The notes beneath the pieces were generated by a model, which was not told the DNA's origin, made no database searches, and saw only the letters and a program-made list of their open reading frames with translations. A stretch of 64,000 bases of DNA from NCBI GenBank assembly GCA_018195615.1, contig JAGTPG010000002.1, positions 3,166,501 through 3,230,500 of the forward strand. The letters are read 5' to 3'. The stretch is from Streptomyces tuirus (GTDB lineage Bacteria > Actinomycetota > Actinomycetes > Streptomycetales > Streptomycetaceae). Below are positions 47,446-56,646 of this stretch, piece after piece (positions within the stretch are counted from its first letter, which is position 1; each line of letters starts with the position of its first letter). Made by a program: the position numbers and the translations under genes.

Positions 47446-49320
47446 TTACTTCTTGCCCTTGGCCGACCCCGCGCTGTCATCGCTGGACAGGACGGCGATG
47501 AACGCCTCCTGCGGAACCTCCACGGAACCCACCATCTTCATCCGCTTCTTGCCCTCCTTCTGCTTCTCCAGCAGCTTCCGCTTACGGGAGATGTCACCGC
47601 CGTAGCACTTGGCGAGGACGTCCTTGCGGATGGCGCGGATGGTCTCGCGGGCGATGACCCGGGAGCCGATGGCGGCCTGGACGGGCACCTCGAAGGCCTG
47701 CCGCGGGATCAGCTCCTTGAGCTTGGCGACGAGCCGTACGCCGTACGCGTACGCCTGGTCCTTGTGGGTGATCGCCGAGAAGGCGTCCACCTTGTCGCCG
47801 TGCAGCAGGATGTCGACCTTGACCAGGCTGGAGGTCTGCTCGCCGGTGGGCTCGTAGTCGAGCGAGGCGTAGCCACGGGTCTTGGACTTCAGCTGGTCGA
47901 AGAAGTCGAAGACGATCTCGGCGAGCGGGAGGGTGTAGCGGATCTCGACCCGCTCCTCGGACAGGTAGTCCATGCCGAGCAGCGTGCCGCGCCGGGTCTG
48001 GCACAGCTCCATGATCGAGCCGATGAACTCGCTCGGCGCCAGGATCGTGGCCCGCACGACCGGCTCGAAGACCTCCGAGATCTTGCCCTCGGGGAACTCG
48101 CTCGGGTTGGTGACCGTGTGCTCGCTGCCGTCCTCCATGAGGACCCGGTAGACCACGTTCGGGGCGGTCGCGATCAGGTCGAGCCCGAACTCGCGCTCCA
48201 GCCGCTCACGGATCACGTCCAGGTGCAGCAGCCCGAGGAAGCCGACGCGGAACCCGAAGCCGAGGGCGGCGGAGGTCTCCGGCTCGTAGACCAGCGCGGC
48301 GTCGTTGAGCTGCAGCTTGTCGAGGGCCTCGCGCAGCTCGGGGTAGTCGGAACCGTCCAGCGGATACAGGCCCGAGAACACCATGGGCTTGGGGTCCTTG
48401 TAGCCGCCCAGCGGCTCCTCGGCACCCTTCTGCTGGCTGGTGACGGTGTCACCGACCTTGGACTGGCGGACGTCCTTCACACCGGTGATCAGATAGCCCA
48501 CCTCGCCGACGCCGAGACCGTCGGCCGGCAGCATCTCCGGCGAGTTGGTGCCGATCTCCAGCAGCTCGTGCGTGGCGCCGGTGGACATCATCCGGATGCG
48601 CTCGCGCTTGTTGAGCTGCCCGTCGATGACTCGGACGTACGTCACGACACCCCGGTAGGAGTCGTAGACGGAGTCGAAGATCATGGCGCGGGCGGGGGCG
48701 TCCTTGACGCCGACCGGGGCCGGAACCTGCTCGACCACCTTGTCCAGCAGCGCCTCGACACCGAGCCCGGTCTTGGCGGAGACCTTGAGTACGTCGTCGG
48801 GCTCGCACCCGATGAGGTGGGCCAGCTCGTCGGCGAACTTCTCCGGCTGCGCCGCCGGCAGGTCGATCTTGTTGAGTACGGGGATGATCGTGAGGTCGTT
48901 CTCCATCGCCAGGTAGAGGTTGGCGAGAGTCTGGGCCTCGATGCCCTGGGCGGCGTCGACCAGGAGGATGGTGCCCTCGCAGGCCGCGAGCGAGCGTGAG
49001 ACCTCGTAGGTGAAGTCGACGTGCCCCGGGGTGTCGATCATATTGAGAATGTGCGTACTGCCCTGGTCGGGGCCCTCGGTCGGGGCCCAGGGCAGACGCA
49101 CCGCCTGGGACTTGATCGTGATGCCGCGCTCGCGCTCGATGTCCATGCGGTCGAGGTACTGAGCGCGCATCTGCCGCTGCTCGACCACTCCGGTCAGCTG
49201 GAGCATCCGGTCGGCGAGCGTGGACTTGCCGTGGTCGATGTGCGCGATGATGCAGAAGTTGCGGATCAGAGCCGGGTCGGTACGGCTCGGCTCGGGCACA
49301 TGGCTAGGGATCGCGGGCAC
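47446..49320 (-). CDS. lepA: elongation factor 4 (LepA)
   Basis: LepA is a ribosome-associated GTPase that back-translocates or helps 30S biogenesis. The 624-residue protein has G motifs AHIDHGKSTLADRM, DTPGHVDFTYE and NKIDLPAA, plus the LepA-specific C-terminal domain (ALVLLLHGDKVDAFS-like, ISRKRKLLEKQKEGKKRMK). The GTG start (VPAIPSHVPEPSRTDPALIRNFCIIAH) is the family position; a longer frame from 49410 adds atypical residues. It is divergent from rpsT across 198 bases that hold both promoters. Confidence 0.96.
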   Translation of the reverse strand: MPAIPSHVPEPSRTDPALIRNFCIIAHIDHGKSTLADRMLQLTGVVEQRQMRAQYLDRMDIERERGITIKSQAVRLPWAPTEGPDQGSTHILNMIDTPGHVDFTYEVSRSLAACEGTILLVDAAQGIEAQTLANLYLAMENDLTIIPVLNKIDLPAAQPEKFADELAHLIGCEPDDVLKVSAKTGLGVEALLDKVVEQVPAPVGVKDAPARAMIFDSVYDSYRGVVTYVRVIDGQLNKRERIRMMSTGATHELLEIGTNSPEMLPADGLGVGEVGYLITGVKDVRQSKVGDTVTSQQKGAEEPLGGYKDPKPMVFSGLYPLDGSDYPELREALDKLQLNDAALVYEPETSAALGFGFRVGFLGLLHLDVIRERLEREFGLDLIATAPNVVYRVLMEDGSEHTVTNPSEFPEGKISEVFEPVVRATILAPSEFIGSIMELCQTRRGTLLGMDYLSEERVEIRYTLPLAEIVFDFFDQLKSKTRGYASLDYEPTGEQTSSLVKVDILLHGDKVDAFSAITHKDQAYAYGVRLVAKLKELIPRQAFEVPVQAAIGSRVIARETIRAIRKDVLAKCYGGDISRKRKLLEKQKEGKKRMKMVGSVEVPQEAFIAVLSSDDSAGSAKGKK

Positions 49321-49518
49321 GCAGGGTCCTGATTCTTGAGGCGTCCGCAGTGTCTGCGGTCTCGGGTCGGATCGATACGTAGCCTCCATGGTCCCACGGG
49401 CGGGGACCACCGACGGGTTTGGGCCGGGGATGCGCCCGCTGGTAGCCTGGGTGGCTGTGCCTCATGCCCTCTCGCAGGAGGCACGTCAACAAGAAATCAC
49501 ACCTGAGAAGGCTCATTC

Positions 49519-49785
49519 GTGGCGAACATCAAGTCCCAGATCAAGCGGATCAAGACCAACGAGAAGGCGCGGCTGCGCAACAAGGCCGTCAAGTCCTCCC
49601 TCAAGACCGCGATCCGCAAGGCCCGTGAGGCCGCTGCCGCGGGTGACGTCGAGAAGGCCACCGAGTACCAGCGCGTCGCCGCGCGTCAGCTCGACAAGGC
49701 CGTCTCGAAGGGCGTCATCCACAAGAACCAGGCTGCCAACAAGAAGTCGGCGCTGGCTCAGAAGGTCGCCGCGCTCAAGGGCTGA
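49519..49785 (+). CDS. rpsT: 30S ribosomal protein S20
   Basis: This 88-residue, lysine-rich protein starts MANIKSQIKRIKTNEKARLRNKAVKSS, the S20 signature, with three long helices that bind 16S rRNA. The GTG start is preceded by GAGAAGG at 7 bases. It is single and divergent from lepA, and is followed by a strong hairpin terminator. The rpsT-lepA-holA-comE neighbourhood is widely conserved in actinobacteria. Confidence 0.98.
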   Translation: MANIKSQIKRIKTNEKARLRNKAVKSSLKTAIRKAREAAAAGDVEKATEYQRVAARQLDKAVSKGVIHKNQAANKKSALAQKVAALKG

Positions 49786-49904
49786 CGTTTGATGTGACGC
49801 CGGAGGGAATCGAGCGGGCCCTCTCTCATCCGCTCCCGTCCGGCACCCCTCGGATCCGCGCGCGGCCTGCGTTCGCCACGCGGGCGTGGATCCAACAGCT
49901 TGAA

Positions 49905-49955
49905 CCGAAGGCCGGGTGCTCTCCTGTTCCCCATGGGAGGGCATCCGGCCTTCGG
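49905..49955. terminator. strong bidirectional terminator between rpsT and SnoaL-like gene
   Basis: CCGAAGGCCGG (49905-49915) and CCGGCCTTCGG (49945-49955) are perfectly complementary over 11 bp. The stem continues inward (GTGCTCTCC with GGGAGGGCAT, allowing G-U pairs) around a small loop. It lies between the convergent rpsT and SnoaL-like genes and suits both. Confidence 0.85.
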
Positions 49956-49960
49956 TCTGT

Positions 49961-50356
49961 TCAGGACCAGAACTCGTTGTTCTTGTCGATGTCCTCGACG
50001 CACTCGTCGAGGTCGGTGACCTTGTCTCCGACGATCCGGAAGATGATGCAGCCGGTGTCGTCGAGGCGCTTGCCGTCGCGTTCGGCGGTGAAGCGGGTCA
50101 TCCCGACCGCGTGGCCACGGCCGTCGACACCGATGCCGATGAGCTCGGCACGCGCCGTCCCGTCGGTCTCCGTGCCGAGCCGCTCGTACATCTCGATGAT
50201 CGCGTTCACACCCTTGAAGTCACCCGACAACGGGTGATCTCCGGGCACGTGGTGTGTGGCGTCCGCCGCGATCAGCCCGCGCAAGGTGTCCATGTCACCG
50301 CGCGAGAAGGCGTCGAATCCCTTGCGGACCAGTGCTGCGTGTGGGTGTTCAGCCAT
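49961..50356 (-). CDS. SnoaL/NTF2-like protein
   Basis: This 131-residue protein has the cystatin-like NTF2 fold pattern: VRKGFDAFSRGDMDTLRGLIAADATHHVPGDHPLSGDFKGVNAIIEMYERL, then beta strands ending IIFRIVGDKVTDLDECVEDIDKNNEFW. The family includes polyketide cyclases, ketosteroid isomerases and many uncharacterised proteins. No biosynthetic genes are near, so a cyclase role is unlikely. It is divergent from a VOC gene. Confidence 0.85.
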   Translation of the reverse strand: MAEHPHAALVRKGFDAFSRGDMDTLRGLIAADATHHVPGDHPLSGDFKGVNAIIEMYERLGTETDGTARAELIGIGVDGRGHAVGMTRFTAERDGKRLDDTGCIIFRIVGDKVTDLDECVEDIDKNNEFWS

Positions 50357-50443
50357 GCCCCTCGCCGCCTCTCCGTCCCTTGGCGATGTACGGCTGACAC
50401 TCCCGATTCTCCCTCCGGCCGGTCCTCGCGGCACAGTGGAGAC

Positions 50444-50868
50444 ATGGACGCTGACGACAGAGAAGTGCTGGCCGGGGTCCGCGTGGCGACCCGGCTCCCC
50501 GCCCAGGACCTGGACCGGGCGCGCCGCTTCTACTCCGAGAAACTCGGCCTGGAACCCGCCGACGAGCGGCCCGGTGGGCTGCTGTACCGGTGCGGGGAAG
50601 CGGAGTTCGTGCTGTTCCGGTCGACCGGGGCCTCTCCGGGCACTTTCACGCAGATGGCCTTGGAGGTCGACGACATCGAGAAGGCCGTCGCGGAGCTCAA
50701 GCGGCGCGGTGTGGTGTTCGAGGAGGTCGATGTGCCCGGCCTGCGGACGAGGGACGGGATCGCCGAGGTCGAGGGGAACTACCCGAGCAAGGGCGCGCGG
50801 GCGAACGCGGCGGCTGGTTCCGCGACAGCGAGGGGAACCTGCTGGGGATCGGGCAGCCTGTCTACTGA
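50444..50868 (+). CDS. VOC-family protein (frameshifted as given)
   Basis: This is a glyoxalase-fold protein of about 141 residues after restoring one C near 50813. It reads ATRLPAQDLDRARRFYSEKLGLEPADERPGGLLYRCGEAEFVLFRS, then TQMALEVDDIEKAVAELKRRGVVFEEV, and after repair WFRDSEGNLLGIGQPVY with the C-terminal Glu site. The substrate is unknown. It is convergent with holA at a 21-base gap. Confidence 0.88.
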
Positions 50869-50889
50869 GGCTTCCGTGGCCGGGGGGCG

Positions 50890-51878
50890 TCAGCCGCGGC
50901 CCCGGGAGCGAGCCGCCCGGGCGATCGTGACCACCGCCTTCTCCAGGGCGTACTCGGGGTCGTCCCCGCCGCCCTTCACGCCCGCGTCCGCCTCGGCCAC
51001 CGCCCGCAGGGCGACGGCCACTCCGTCCGGAGTCCAGCCCCGCATCTGCTGGCGCACCCGGTCGATCTTCCACGGTGGCATGCCCAGCTCCCGGGCGAGG
51101 TCCGCCGGCCGGCCGCCACGCGCCGAGGACAGCTTCCCGATCGCCCGGACGCCCTGCGCCAGCGCGCTCGTGATCAACACCGGCGCCACCCCCGTCGCCA
51201 GCGACCAGCGCAACGCCTCCAGTGCCTCCGCCGCCCGCCCCTCGACCGCCCGGTCGGCGACCGTGAAGCTCGACGCCTCGGCCCGGCCCGTGTAGTACCG
51301 CCCGACGACCGCCTCGTCGATGGTGCCCTCGATGTCCGCGACCAGCTGCGACACCGCCGACGCCAGCTCCCGCAGATCGCTCCCGATCGCGTCGACGAGC
51401 GCCTGGCAGGCCTCCGGCGTGGCGGATCTGCCCGCCGCCCGGAACTCGCCCCGCACGAACGCCAGCCGATCCGCCGGCTTCGTCATCTTCGGGCAGGCCA
51501 CCTCGCGCGCCCCCGTCTTGCGCGCCGCGTCGAGCAGCCCCTTCCCTTGGCGCCGCCGGCGTGCAGCAGCACCAGGGTGATCTCTTCGGCGGGCGTCCCG
51601 AGATACGCCTTGACGTCCTTGATCGTGTCGGCCGAGAGATCCTGCGCGTTGCGTACGACGACGACCTTGCGCTCCGCGAAGAGCGACGGGCTCGTCAGCT
51701 CGGCGAGCGTGCCGGGCTGCAACTGGTCCGGGGTCAGGTCCCGTACGTCCGTGTCGGCGTCGGCCGCCTTCGCGGCGGCCACCACCTCCTGCACGGCACG
51801 GTCGAGCAGCAGGTCCTCCTGGCCCACGGCGAGCGTCACCGGGGCGAGAGGGTCGTCATTCGCAGTCTTCCTGGCCAT
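50890..51878 (-). CDS. holA: DNA polymerase III subunit delta (frameshifted as given)
   Basis: This is the clamp-loader delta subunit. It starts MARKTANDDPLAPVTLAVGQEDLLLDRAVQEVV and passes through ERKVVVVRNAQDLSADTIKDVKAYLGTPAEEITLVLLHAGGAKG. One G is missing near 51545, then KMTKPADRLAFVRGEF, GSDLRELASAVSQLVADIEGTIDEAVV and the C-terminal helical domain follow. The repaired length is about 329 residues. Upstream in-frame ATGs (51890, 51902) are possible. Its essential role makes the frameshift a likely sequence error. Position between comEC and rpsT is the usual one. Confidence 0.93.
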
Positions 51879-51914
51879 CGCGACAAGCATCCCACGCGGC
51901 ACTGACAGCGACGC

Positions 51915-52169
51915 CTACGGTTCTTCGCGCCAGCCCTCCCACTCGCCGGCGAACCGGTCCAGCTCCCCGGCGTCCAGCCGCCCTTCCTCGTCCCTCAGGA
52001 CGACCAGCCACTGCGCGTCCTCGGCATCGTCCTCACCGGCCAGCGCGTCCCGCACCAGCCGCGGCTCCTCGACGACTCCGAACCGCTCCGGGAGCGCCGC
52101 CACCACCTCTTCCGCGGCATCCCGGTCGGGCAGCACCAGCACATGTCGCACATCACTCACGCGGGCCAT
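51915..52169 (-). CDS. small hypothetical protein
   Basis: This 84-residue acidic protein (MARVSDVRHVLVLPDRDAAEEVVAALPERFGVVEEPRLVRDALAGEDDAEDAQWLVVLRDEE) has a beta-alpha-beta-like start resembling ferredoxin-fold regulators. I do not recognise the family. The similar spacing of DRDAAEEVVAALPERFG to ribonuclease E inhibitor RraB-like proteins is only suggestive. It lies 36 bases upstream of the holA region and 29 bases after the YceI gene on the same strand. Confidence 0.7.
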   Translation of the reverse strand: MARVSDVRHVLVLPDRDAAEEVVAALPERFGVVEEPRLVRDALAGEDDAEDAQWLVVLRDEEGRLDAGELDRFAGEWEGWREEP

Positions 52170-52198
52170 TGTCCGACACCGCGTCGCGGCCCGGCCGG

Positions 52199-53080
52199 TC
52201 AGCCCTTGCGCACGACCTGTATGTCGAGGTCGACCCTGATGCTCGGGCCCACCACCGCGATGCCCCGGGCCAGCATCGTCTGCCAGCTGACGGTGAAGTC
52301 GTCCCGGTGCAGCTCGGTCGTGGCCCGGCACGCCGCCCGCACCTCGCCCTCCATGCCGTTGCCCAGCCCCAGGTACTCCGTGTCCAGCGTGACCGTCCGG
52401 GTCACTCCGTGCAGCGACAGCGCCCCGGTCACGGCCCACCGGTTCCCGCCCTTGTGCACGAACCGTTCGCTGTAGAACTCGAGAGTCGGGAACCTCTCGA
52501 CGTCCAGGAAGTCCGCCGACCGCAGGTGGTCGTCCCGCATCCTCATGTTGGTGTCGATGGACGCCGCGTCGATCACCACGTGCATCGCCGACCGCTCGAC
52601 CGGCTCGGTGAGCCGGATGACTCCCGCGAAGGACTTGAACTGTCCGTGGATCCGGGCCAGTCCGATGTGCCGCGCGGTGAAGCCGACCGAGGAGTGCGCC
52701 GATTCGATCTCCCAGTCGCCGGGCCCGGGCAGCTCCGGAGGCCGGGCCACCTGGAGCGTCACGTCCCCGAGCGACGCGAGCGAGTTCTCGGCGACCTGCG
52801 TGGTCGCCCGGTAGGGGGTGTACCCCTCCGCCTGCACGGCGAGCCGGTACTCCCCCGCGGGCACCGTCGTCATGAACGACCCGAACGGGTCCGCGCCGCC
52901 GCTGACCACCGAACGCCCCAGGGAGTCGGTGACAACGAACTCCGCGTGTCTGACCGGCTCGTTGACCGGGTCGAGCACCCGGCAGGACAACACCCCGGCG
53001 CTCGGCGGGGTCGGCACCGCCGCCAGGGGACTCGTCCGGTGCACCCGGTTCGTTCGGCTTCCCAGCCAGCGGCCGATCAT
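52199..53080 (-). CDS. YceI-family protein with N-terminal carboxypeptidase-regulatory-like domain
   Basis: This 293-residue protein has an N-terminal beta-sandwich (GVLSCRVLDPVNEPVRHAEFVVTDSLGRSVVSGGADPFGSFMTTVPAGEYRLAVQAEGYTPY) like carboxypeptidase-regulatory domains. A YceI lipocalin-like barrel follows (GDWEIESAHSSVGFTARHIGLARIHGQFKSFAGVIRL, then SADFLDVERFPTLEFYSERF). YceI proteins bind polyisoprenoids or other lipids. No convincing signal peptide is seen, so it may act in the cytoplasm. The fusion of the two domains is common in streptomycetes. Confidence 0.88.
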   Translation of the reverse strand: MIGRWLGSRTNRVHRTSPLAAVPTPPSAGVLSCRVLDPVNEPVRHAEFVVTDSLGRSVVSGGADPFGSFMTTVPAGEYRLAVQAEGYTPYRATTQVAENSLASLGDVTLQVARPPELPGPGDWEIESAHSSVGFTARHIGLARIHGQFKSFAGVIRLTEPVERSAMHVVIDAASIDTNMRMRDDHLRSADFLDVERFPTLEFYSERFVHKGGNRWAVTGALSLHGVTRTVTLDTEYLGLGNGMEGEVRAACRATTELHRDDFTVSWQTMLARGIAVVGPSIRVDLDIQVVRKG

Positions 53081-53188
53081 CTGGACACCTCGTGCGACTT
53101 GACGTCAGCTGTTTGATCACAGTTCACCGACGACGCATTCGACCACCGATGAGGCTTTCGAGGCAACACGGGACCACATCACGGGAAT

Positions 53189-53204
53189 CCAGCACTTGTG
53201 CTGG
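53189..53204. promoter_or_regulatory. perfect palindrome CCAGCAC-TT-GTGCTGG
   Basis: The 7-bp arms are separated by two bases, in the 140-base gap between the NAT stop and the YceI start (53081-53220). It lies 17 bases past the NAT stop. It has no T tract, so it may be an operator for the YceI gene or a weak terminator of nat. It cannot be assigned further. Confidence 0.4.
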
Positions 53205-53220
53205 GACTACGTACGGGTAG

Positions 53221-54061
53221 CTACGAGTGGTCCCGATCCGTGCCCCGGACGGTCGGCACGCTGTCGAGCTCGATACCGAACCGCTCCCGGTACACCCGAG
53301 CACCTCCTCGTCCGTCCCCAGCTCCCGCACCTCCCGCGTCCCGTCGGCCCCCGTCACCGTGAACGAGCGGCCGCTGAGCGTGATCCTCCCTCCGTCCTGC
53401 GTGACCCGCGAACAGACCAGCGACCGCGTGAAGTGCGACACCGGCGACGTACTGTGCCACCACGCCCCGGCCACGAAGTCGCCCAGCACCCGCGGCCGTA
53501 CCTCCAGGCGGTACTGCGGCCTGCCGTCCCGGATCACGTCCAGGTCCGCCTCCTCCACCGTGTCGTGCCCACCGCGCACCCCGGCCGCGTCCGGCTGCGC
53601 CTCGACGATCCGGAACGTGCCCGCACGGTCCTCCTGCTCTCCCCGGTCCCCGAACGCCAGCGGCAGATGACTGTTCGCCCGAACCCGACGTCGACCAGCC
53701 AGTCACCCCCGTCCACCGTCCGTACCCGCAGCGCGAGGTGGTCGTACGGGATGCCGAGCCGCTCCCCCTCCCCGTACACCCGCCCCGCGAGCAGCGCCAC
53801 GTCGTATCCCAGCGCGGCGAGCAACGCCCCGAAGGCGCCGTTGAGTTCGTAACAGAACCCGCCCCGCCGCGCGCCCACCACCTTGTCCAGCAGCCGTTTC
53901 TCCTCCAGCACGATCTCCTCGCCGAGGTGGACGGAGAGGTTCTCGAACGGCACGGTCCGCAGATGACGCAGCTGCAGCTCGCGCAGCACGTCGACCGTGG
54001 GCCACGCCGGGTGCTCGGCTCCCAGGCGCCGGAGATAGGCATCAACCTCTGCTGAGTTCAT
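53221..54061 (-). CDS. arylamine N-acetyltransferase (two frameshifts as given)
   Basis: NAT moves acetyl from acetyl-CoA to arylamines, and in actinobacteria some members release amide-forming polyketides. The catalytic triad is visible: Cys in VVGARRGGFCYELNG, His in PYDHLALRVRTVDGG and Asp in WLVDVGFG. The N-terminal VPFENLSVHLGE is typical. Bases are missing near 53679 and 53296. Across them the sequence continues ANSHLPLAFGD and VLGVYRERFGIELDSVP, ending GTDRDHS. The repaired length is about 280 residues, normal for NAT. It starts 4 bases after comEC on the same strand. Confidence 0.92.
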
Positions 54062-54065
54062 GCCA

Positions 54066-56646
54066 TCAGTCTCGCGCCACCTCCAGCGCTCCGCCCCCTC
54101 CGACGACCGCCAGCGCTCCGTCCCGGTCCGTCCGCAGCACTGCCGCACCCCCGGCGCGCAGCGCCGCGACCGTGCCGGGCGCCGGGTGTCCGTACATGTT
54201 GTCCTCGCCGCAGGAGATGAGCGCCAGCCGCGGGGCCGCCCGGCGTATCAGGCCGGGATCCTGGTAGGCCGAGCCGTGGTGGGCGACCTTCAGTACGTCC
54301 ACGCTCTCCAGCGCCTCGGCCGCCGGCGACCTGGCCAGCGCCCGCTGAGCCGGGGGTTCGAGGTCGCCGAGGAGCAGCAGACTCAGCCCGGCCGACCGGA
54401 CCAGCATGGCGACACTGGCGTCGTTCGGCCCCTCCGGCTCCGGGTGTGCCGGGAGCGCCTGGGGACGCGCGCCCGGCGGAGGGGCCGGGACCGGCGGCGG
54501 GCTCGGGGGCGGCCACACCACCTGCCAGGACAGCTCCCCCGTGCGCCGCTGATGCCCGGCGGCGGCCCGCGTCACGGGAATCCGCCGGGCCGCCGCCAGT
54601 CTCCGGACGAACGCGGCCTGGTCCGCGGGCTCTTCGAAGCCGGTCGTCTCGATCGCGCCCACGGCCCGTTTCCGCAGCACACCGGGCAGTCCCGCCACAT
54701 GATCGGCGTGGAAGTGGGTGAGCACGACCAGCGGGACCCTGGTGATGCCGAGCGAACGCAGGCAGTGGTCGACGAGCTGCGGATCGGGCCCGGCGTCCAC
54801 CACGACTCCGGCGCCCTCACCCGCCGCGAGCACCAGGGCGTCGCCCTGCCCCACGTCGCACATCACCAGCCGCCAGCCCGGCGGCGGCCAGCCCGTGATC
54901 ACCCGGGTCAGTGGCGGCGGCTGCACCACCGCCAGCGCCAGCAGCAGGCCGCACACCCCGCACCACCAGGGATGCCGGAGCAGCCGCCGTCCCACGAGCA
55001 GCACGATCAGGGTCACGACCACGAGCAGCGCCGCCCCCGCCCAGCTGCCCGGCCAGTCCACTCCCGCGCCCGGCAGCGCCGCCCCCGTACGGGCGACCGT
55101 CGCGATCCACTCGGCGGGCCAATGCGCGCACCACGCCAGGGCCTTGGCCACCGGCATCCCCATCGGCGCCGCGGCCAGCGCCGCGAAGCCCAGCACCGTG
55201 GCCGGCGCGATCGCGAACTCCGCGATCAGATTGCACGGCACCGCCACCAGGCTCACCCGTGCCGACAGCACGGCGACGATCGGCGCGCACAGGGCCTGCG
55301 CGGCGGCAGCGGCGCCCAGCGCCTCGGCGAGCCGGGGCGGCACCCCGCGGCGGCGCAGTCCGGCGCTCCAGCGCGGCGCGAGGGTGAGCAGGGCGCCGGT
55401 GGCCACGACGGAGAGCAGGAACCCGTAACTCCGAGCCAGCCACGGGTCGTACAGCACCAGCAGCAGGACCGCCGTCGCCAGGGCCGGGATGAGCGATCTG
55501 CGGCGGCCGGTCGCGAGGGCGAGCAGCGCGACGGCTCCGCAGGCCGCGGCCCGCAGTACGCTCGGATCCGGTCTGCACACGACGACGAACCCCAGCGAGA
55601 GCACGCCCCGAGCACCGCGGTCGCCCGCAGGGAGATACCGAGGCGAGGCGCGAGCCCCCGCCGCTCGACGTGCTGTGCCAGGCCCGGCGGCCCGAGCAGC
55701 AGGGCGAGCAGGATCGTGAAGTTGGCTCCGGACACGGCCAGCGTGTGGGTGAGGTCGGTCTCCTTGAAGGCCTCCTCCAGTTCCGGGGTGATCCGCGAGG
55801 TGTCCCCACGACCAGCCCCGGCAGCAGTGCCCGGGCGTCCGCCGGCAGACCGTCGGTCGCCTCCCGCAGCCCGGCCCGCAACCGCCCGGCGAGCAGTTGT
55901 GCGTCCGACGGCCGGCCCACGACCTCCGGTTCCGCCCCGCCGCGCACCCGCAGCACGGCCGCGACCCGGTCGCCGCCCGTCATCGCGGGCGCCAGCCGCG
56001 CGCTGACCTGCAGCCGCGTCGAGGGCAGCAGCCCGAGCCACGGCGACCGCACGGTCCCGTCGGCGGCCGGCCGGCCACCCCCATCGCCCCGCCCGGCCGA
56101 ACGCACATCGACGATCAGCAGCACGGGCGCCCGCGTCTCCGTCGTGGCGCCGCCCGCTTGGTGGACGCGTCGCACATCGGCTTCGATCAGCAGGGCGGTC
56201 GGAGCGATGTGATCGCCCCGCACCTTGGGCCGGGTGAGCCGCGGGTCGGAGGTGAGCTCGACCTCGGCGGTCACGGTCGCGTAATCCCGCGCCAGGCCGG
56301 GCACGGGCCCCCGCCGCAGATCCGTCCCGTGGAGCCCGGCCGAAGCGGCAGCCGCGGCGATGCACAGCAGCAGGGCGGCGGCCGACGCCCGTGGCCAGGT
56401 TGCCGATCCTGCCCGTCGGGTGAGCGGCAGCAGACCGACGGCGGCCAGGCAGCCGGCCACGATGCCCACGGCCCACCCCGGTGACGCGTCCAGCACCAGC
56501 GCGGCTGTGGCCCAGGCCGCCAGGGCCGGCGGGACCAGCCGCAGGTCCGTGGGGCCCTCCTGCCGCGGACGGGCGGTGCCGAGCCGCTTCCCCGAGGAGG
56601 CGTGCACGGCTGACCGGGTGGCGACGAGGTCGGGTGCGCCGCTCAT
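54066..56646 (-). CDS. comEC: ComEC/Rec2 DNA uptake channel protein (two frameshifts as given)
   Basis: This is the membrane channel for single-stranded DNA entry in competent bacteria. It is about 860 residues after repair, with an N-terminal DUF4131 domain. A competence membrane domain follows, with ALAVSGANFTILLALLL (after restoring a base at 55806) and GFVVVCRPDPSVLRAAACG (after 55607). The C-terminal metallo-beta-lactamase-like domain has VVLTHFHADHVAGLPGVL and DVLKVAHHGSAYQDPGL. The ATG overlaps the comEA stop. Natural competence is not established in most streptomycetes, so the role here is open. It is in an operon comEA-comEC-nat. Confidence 0.92.

Noticed and set aside
52199..53080. 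Secreted YceI protein
   Set aside because: The N-terminal hydrophobicity is too weak for a signal peptide; the protein starts with a polar MIGRWLGSRTNRVHRTS segment and goes straight into a beta domain.
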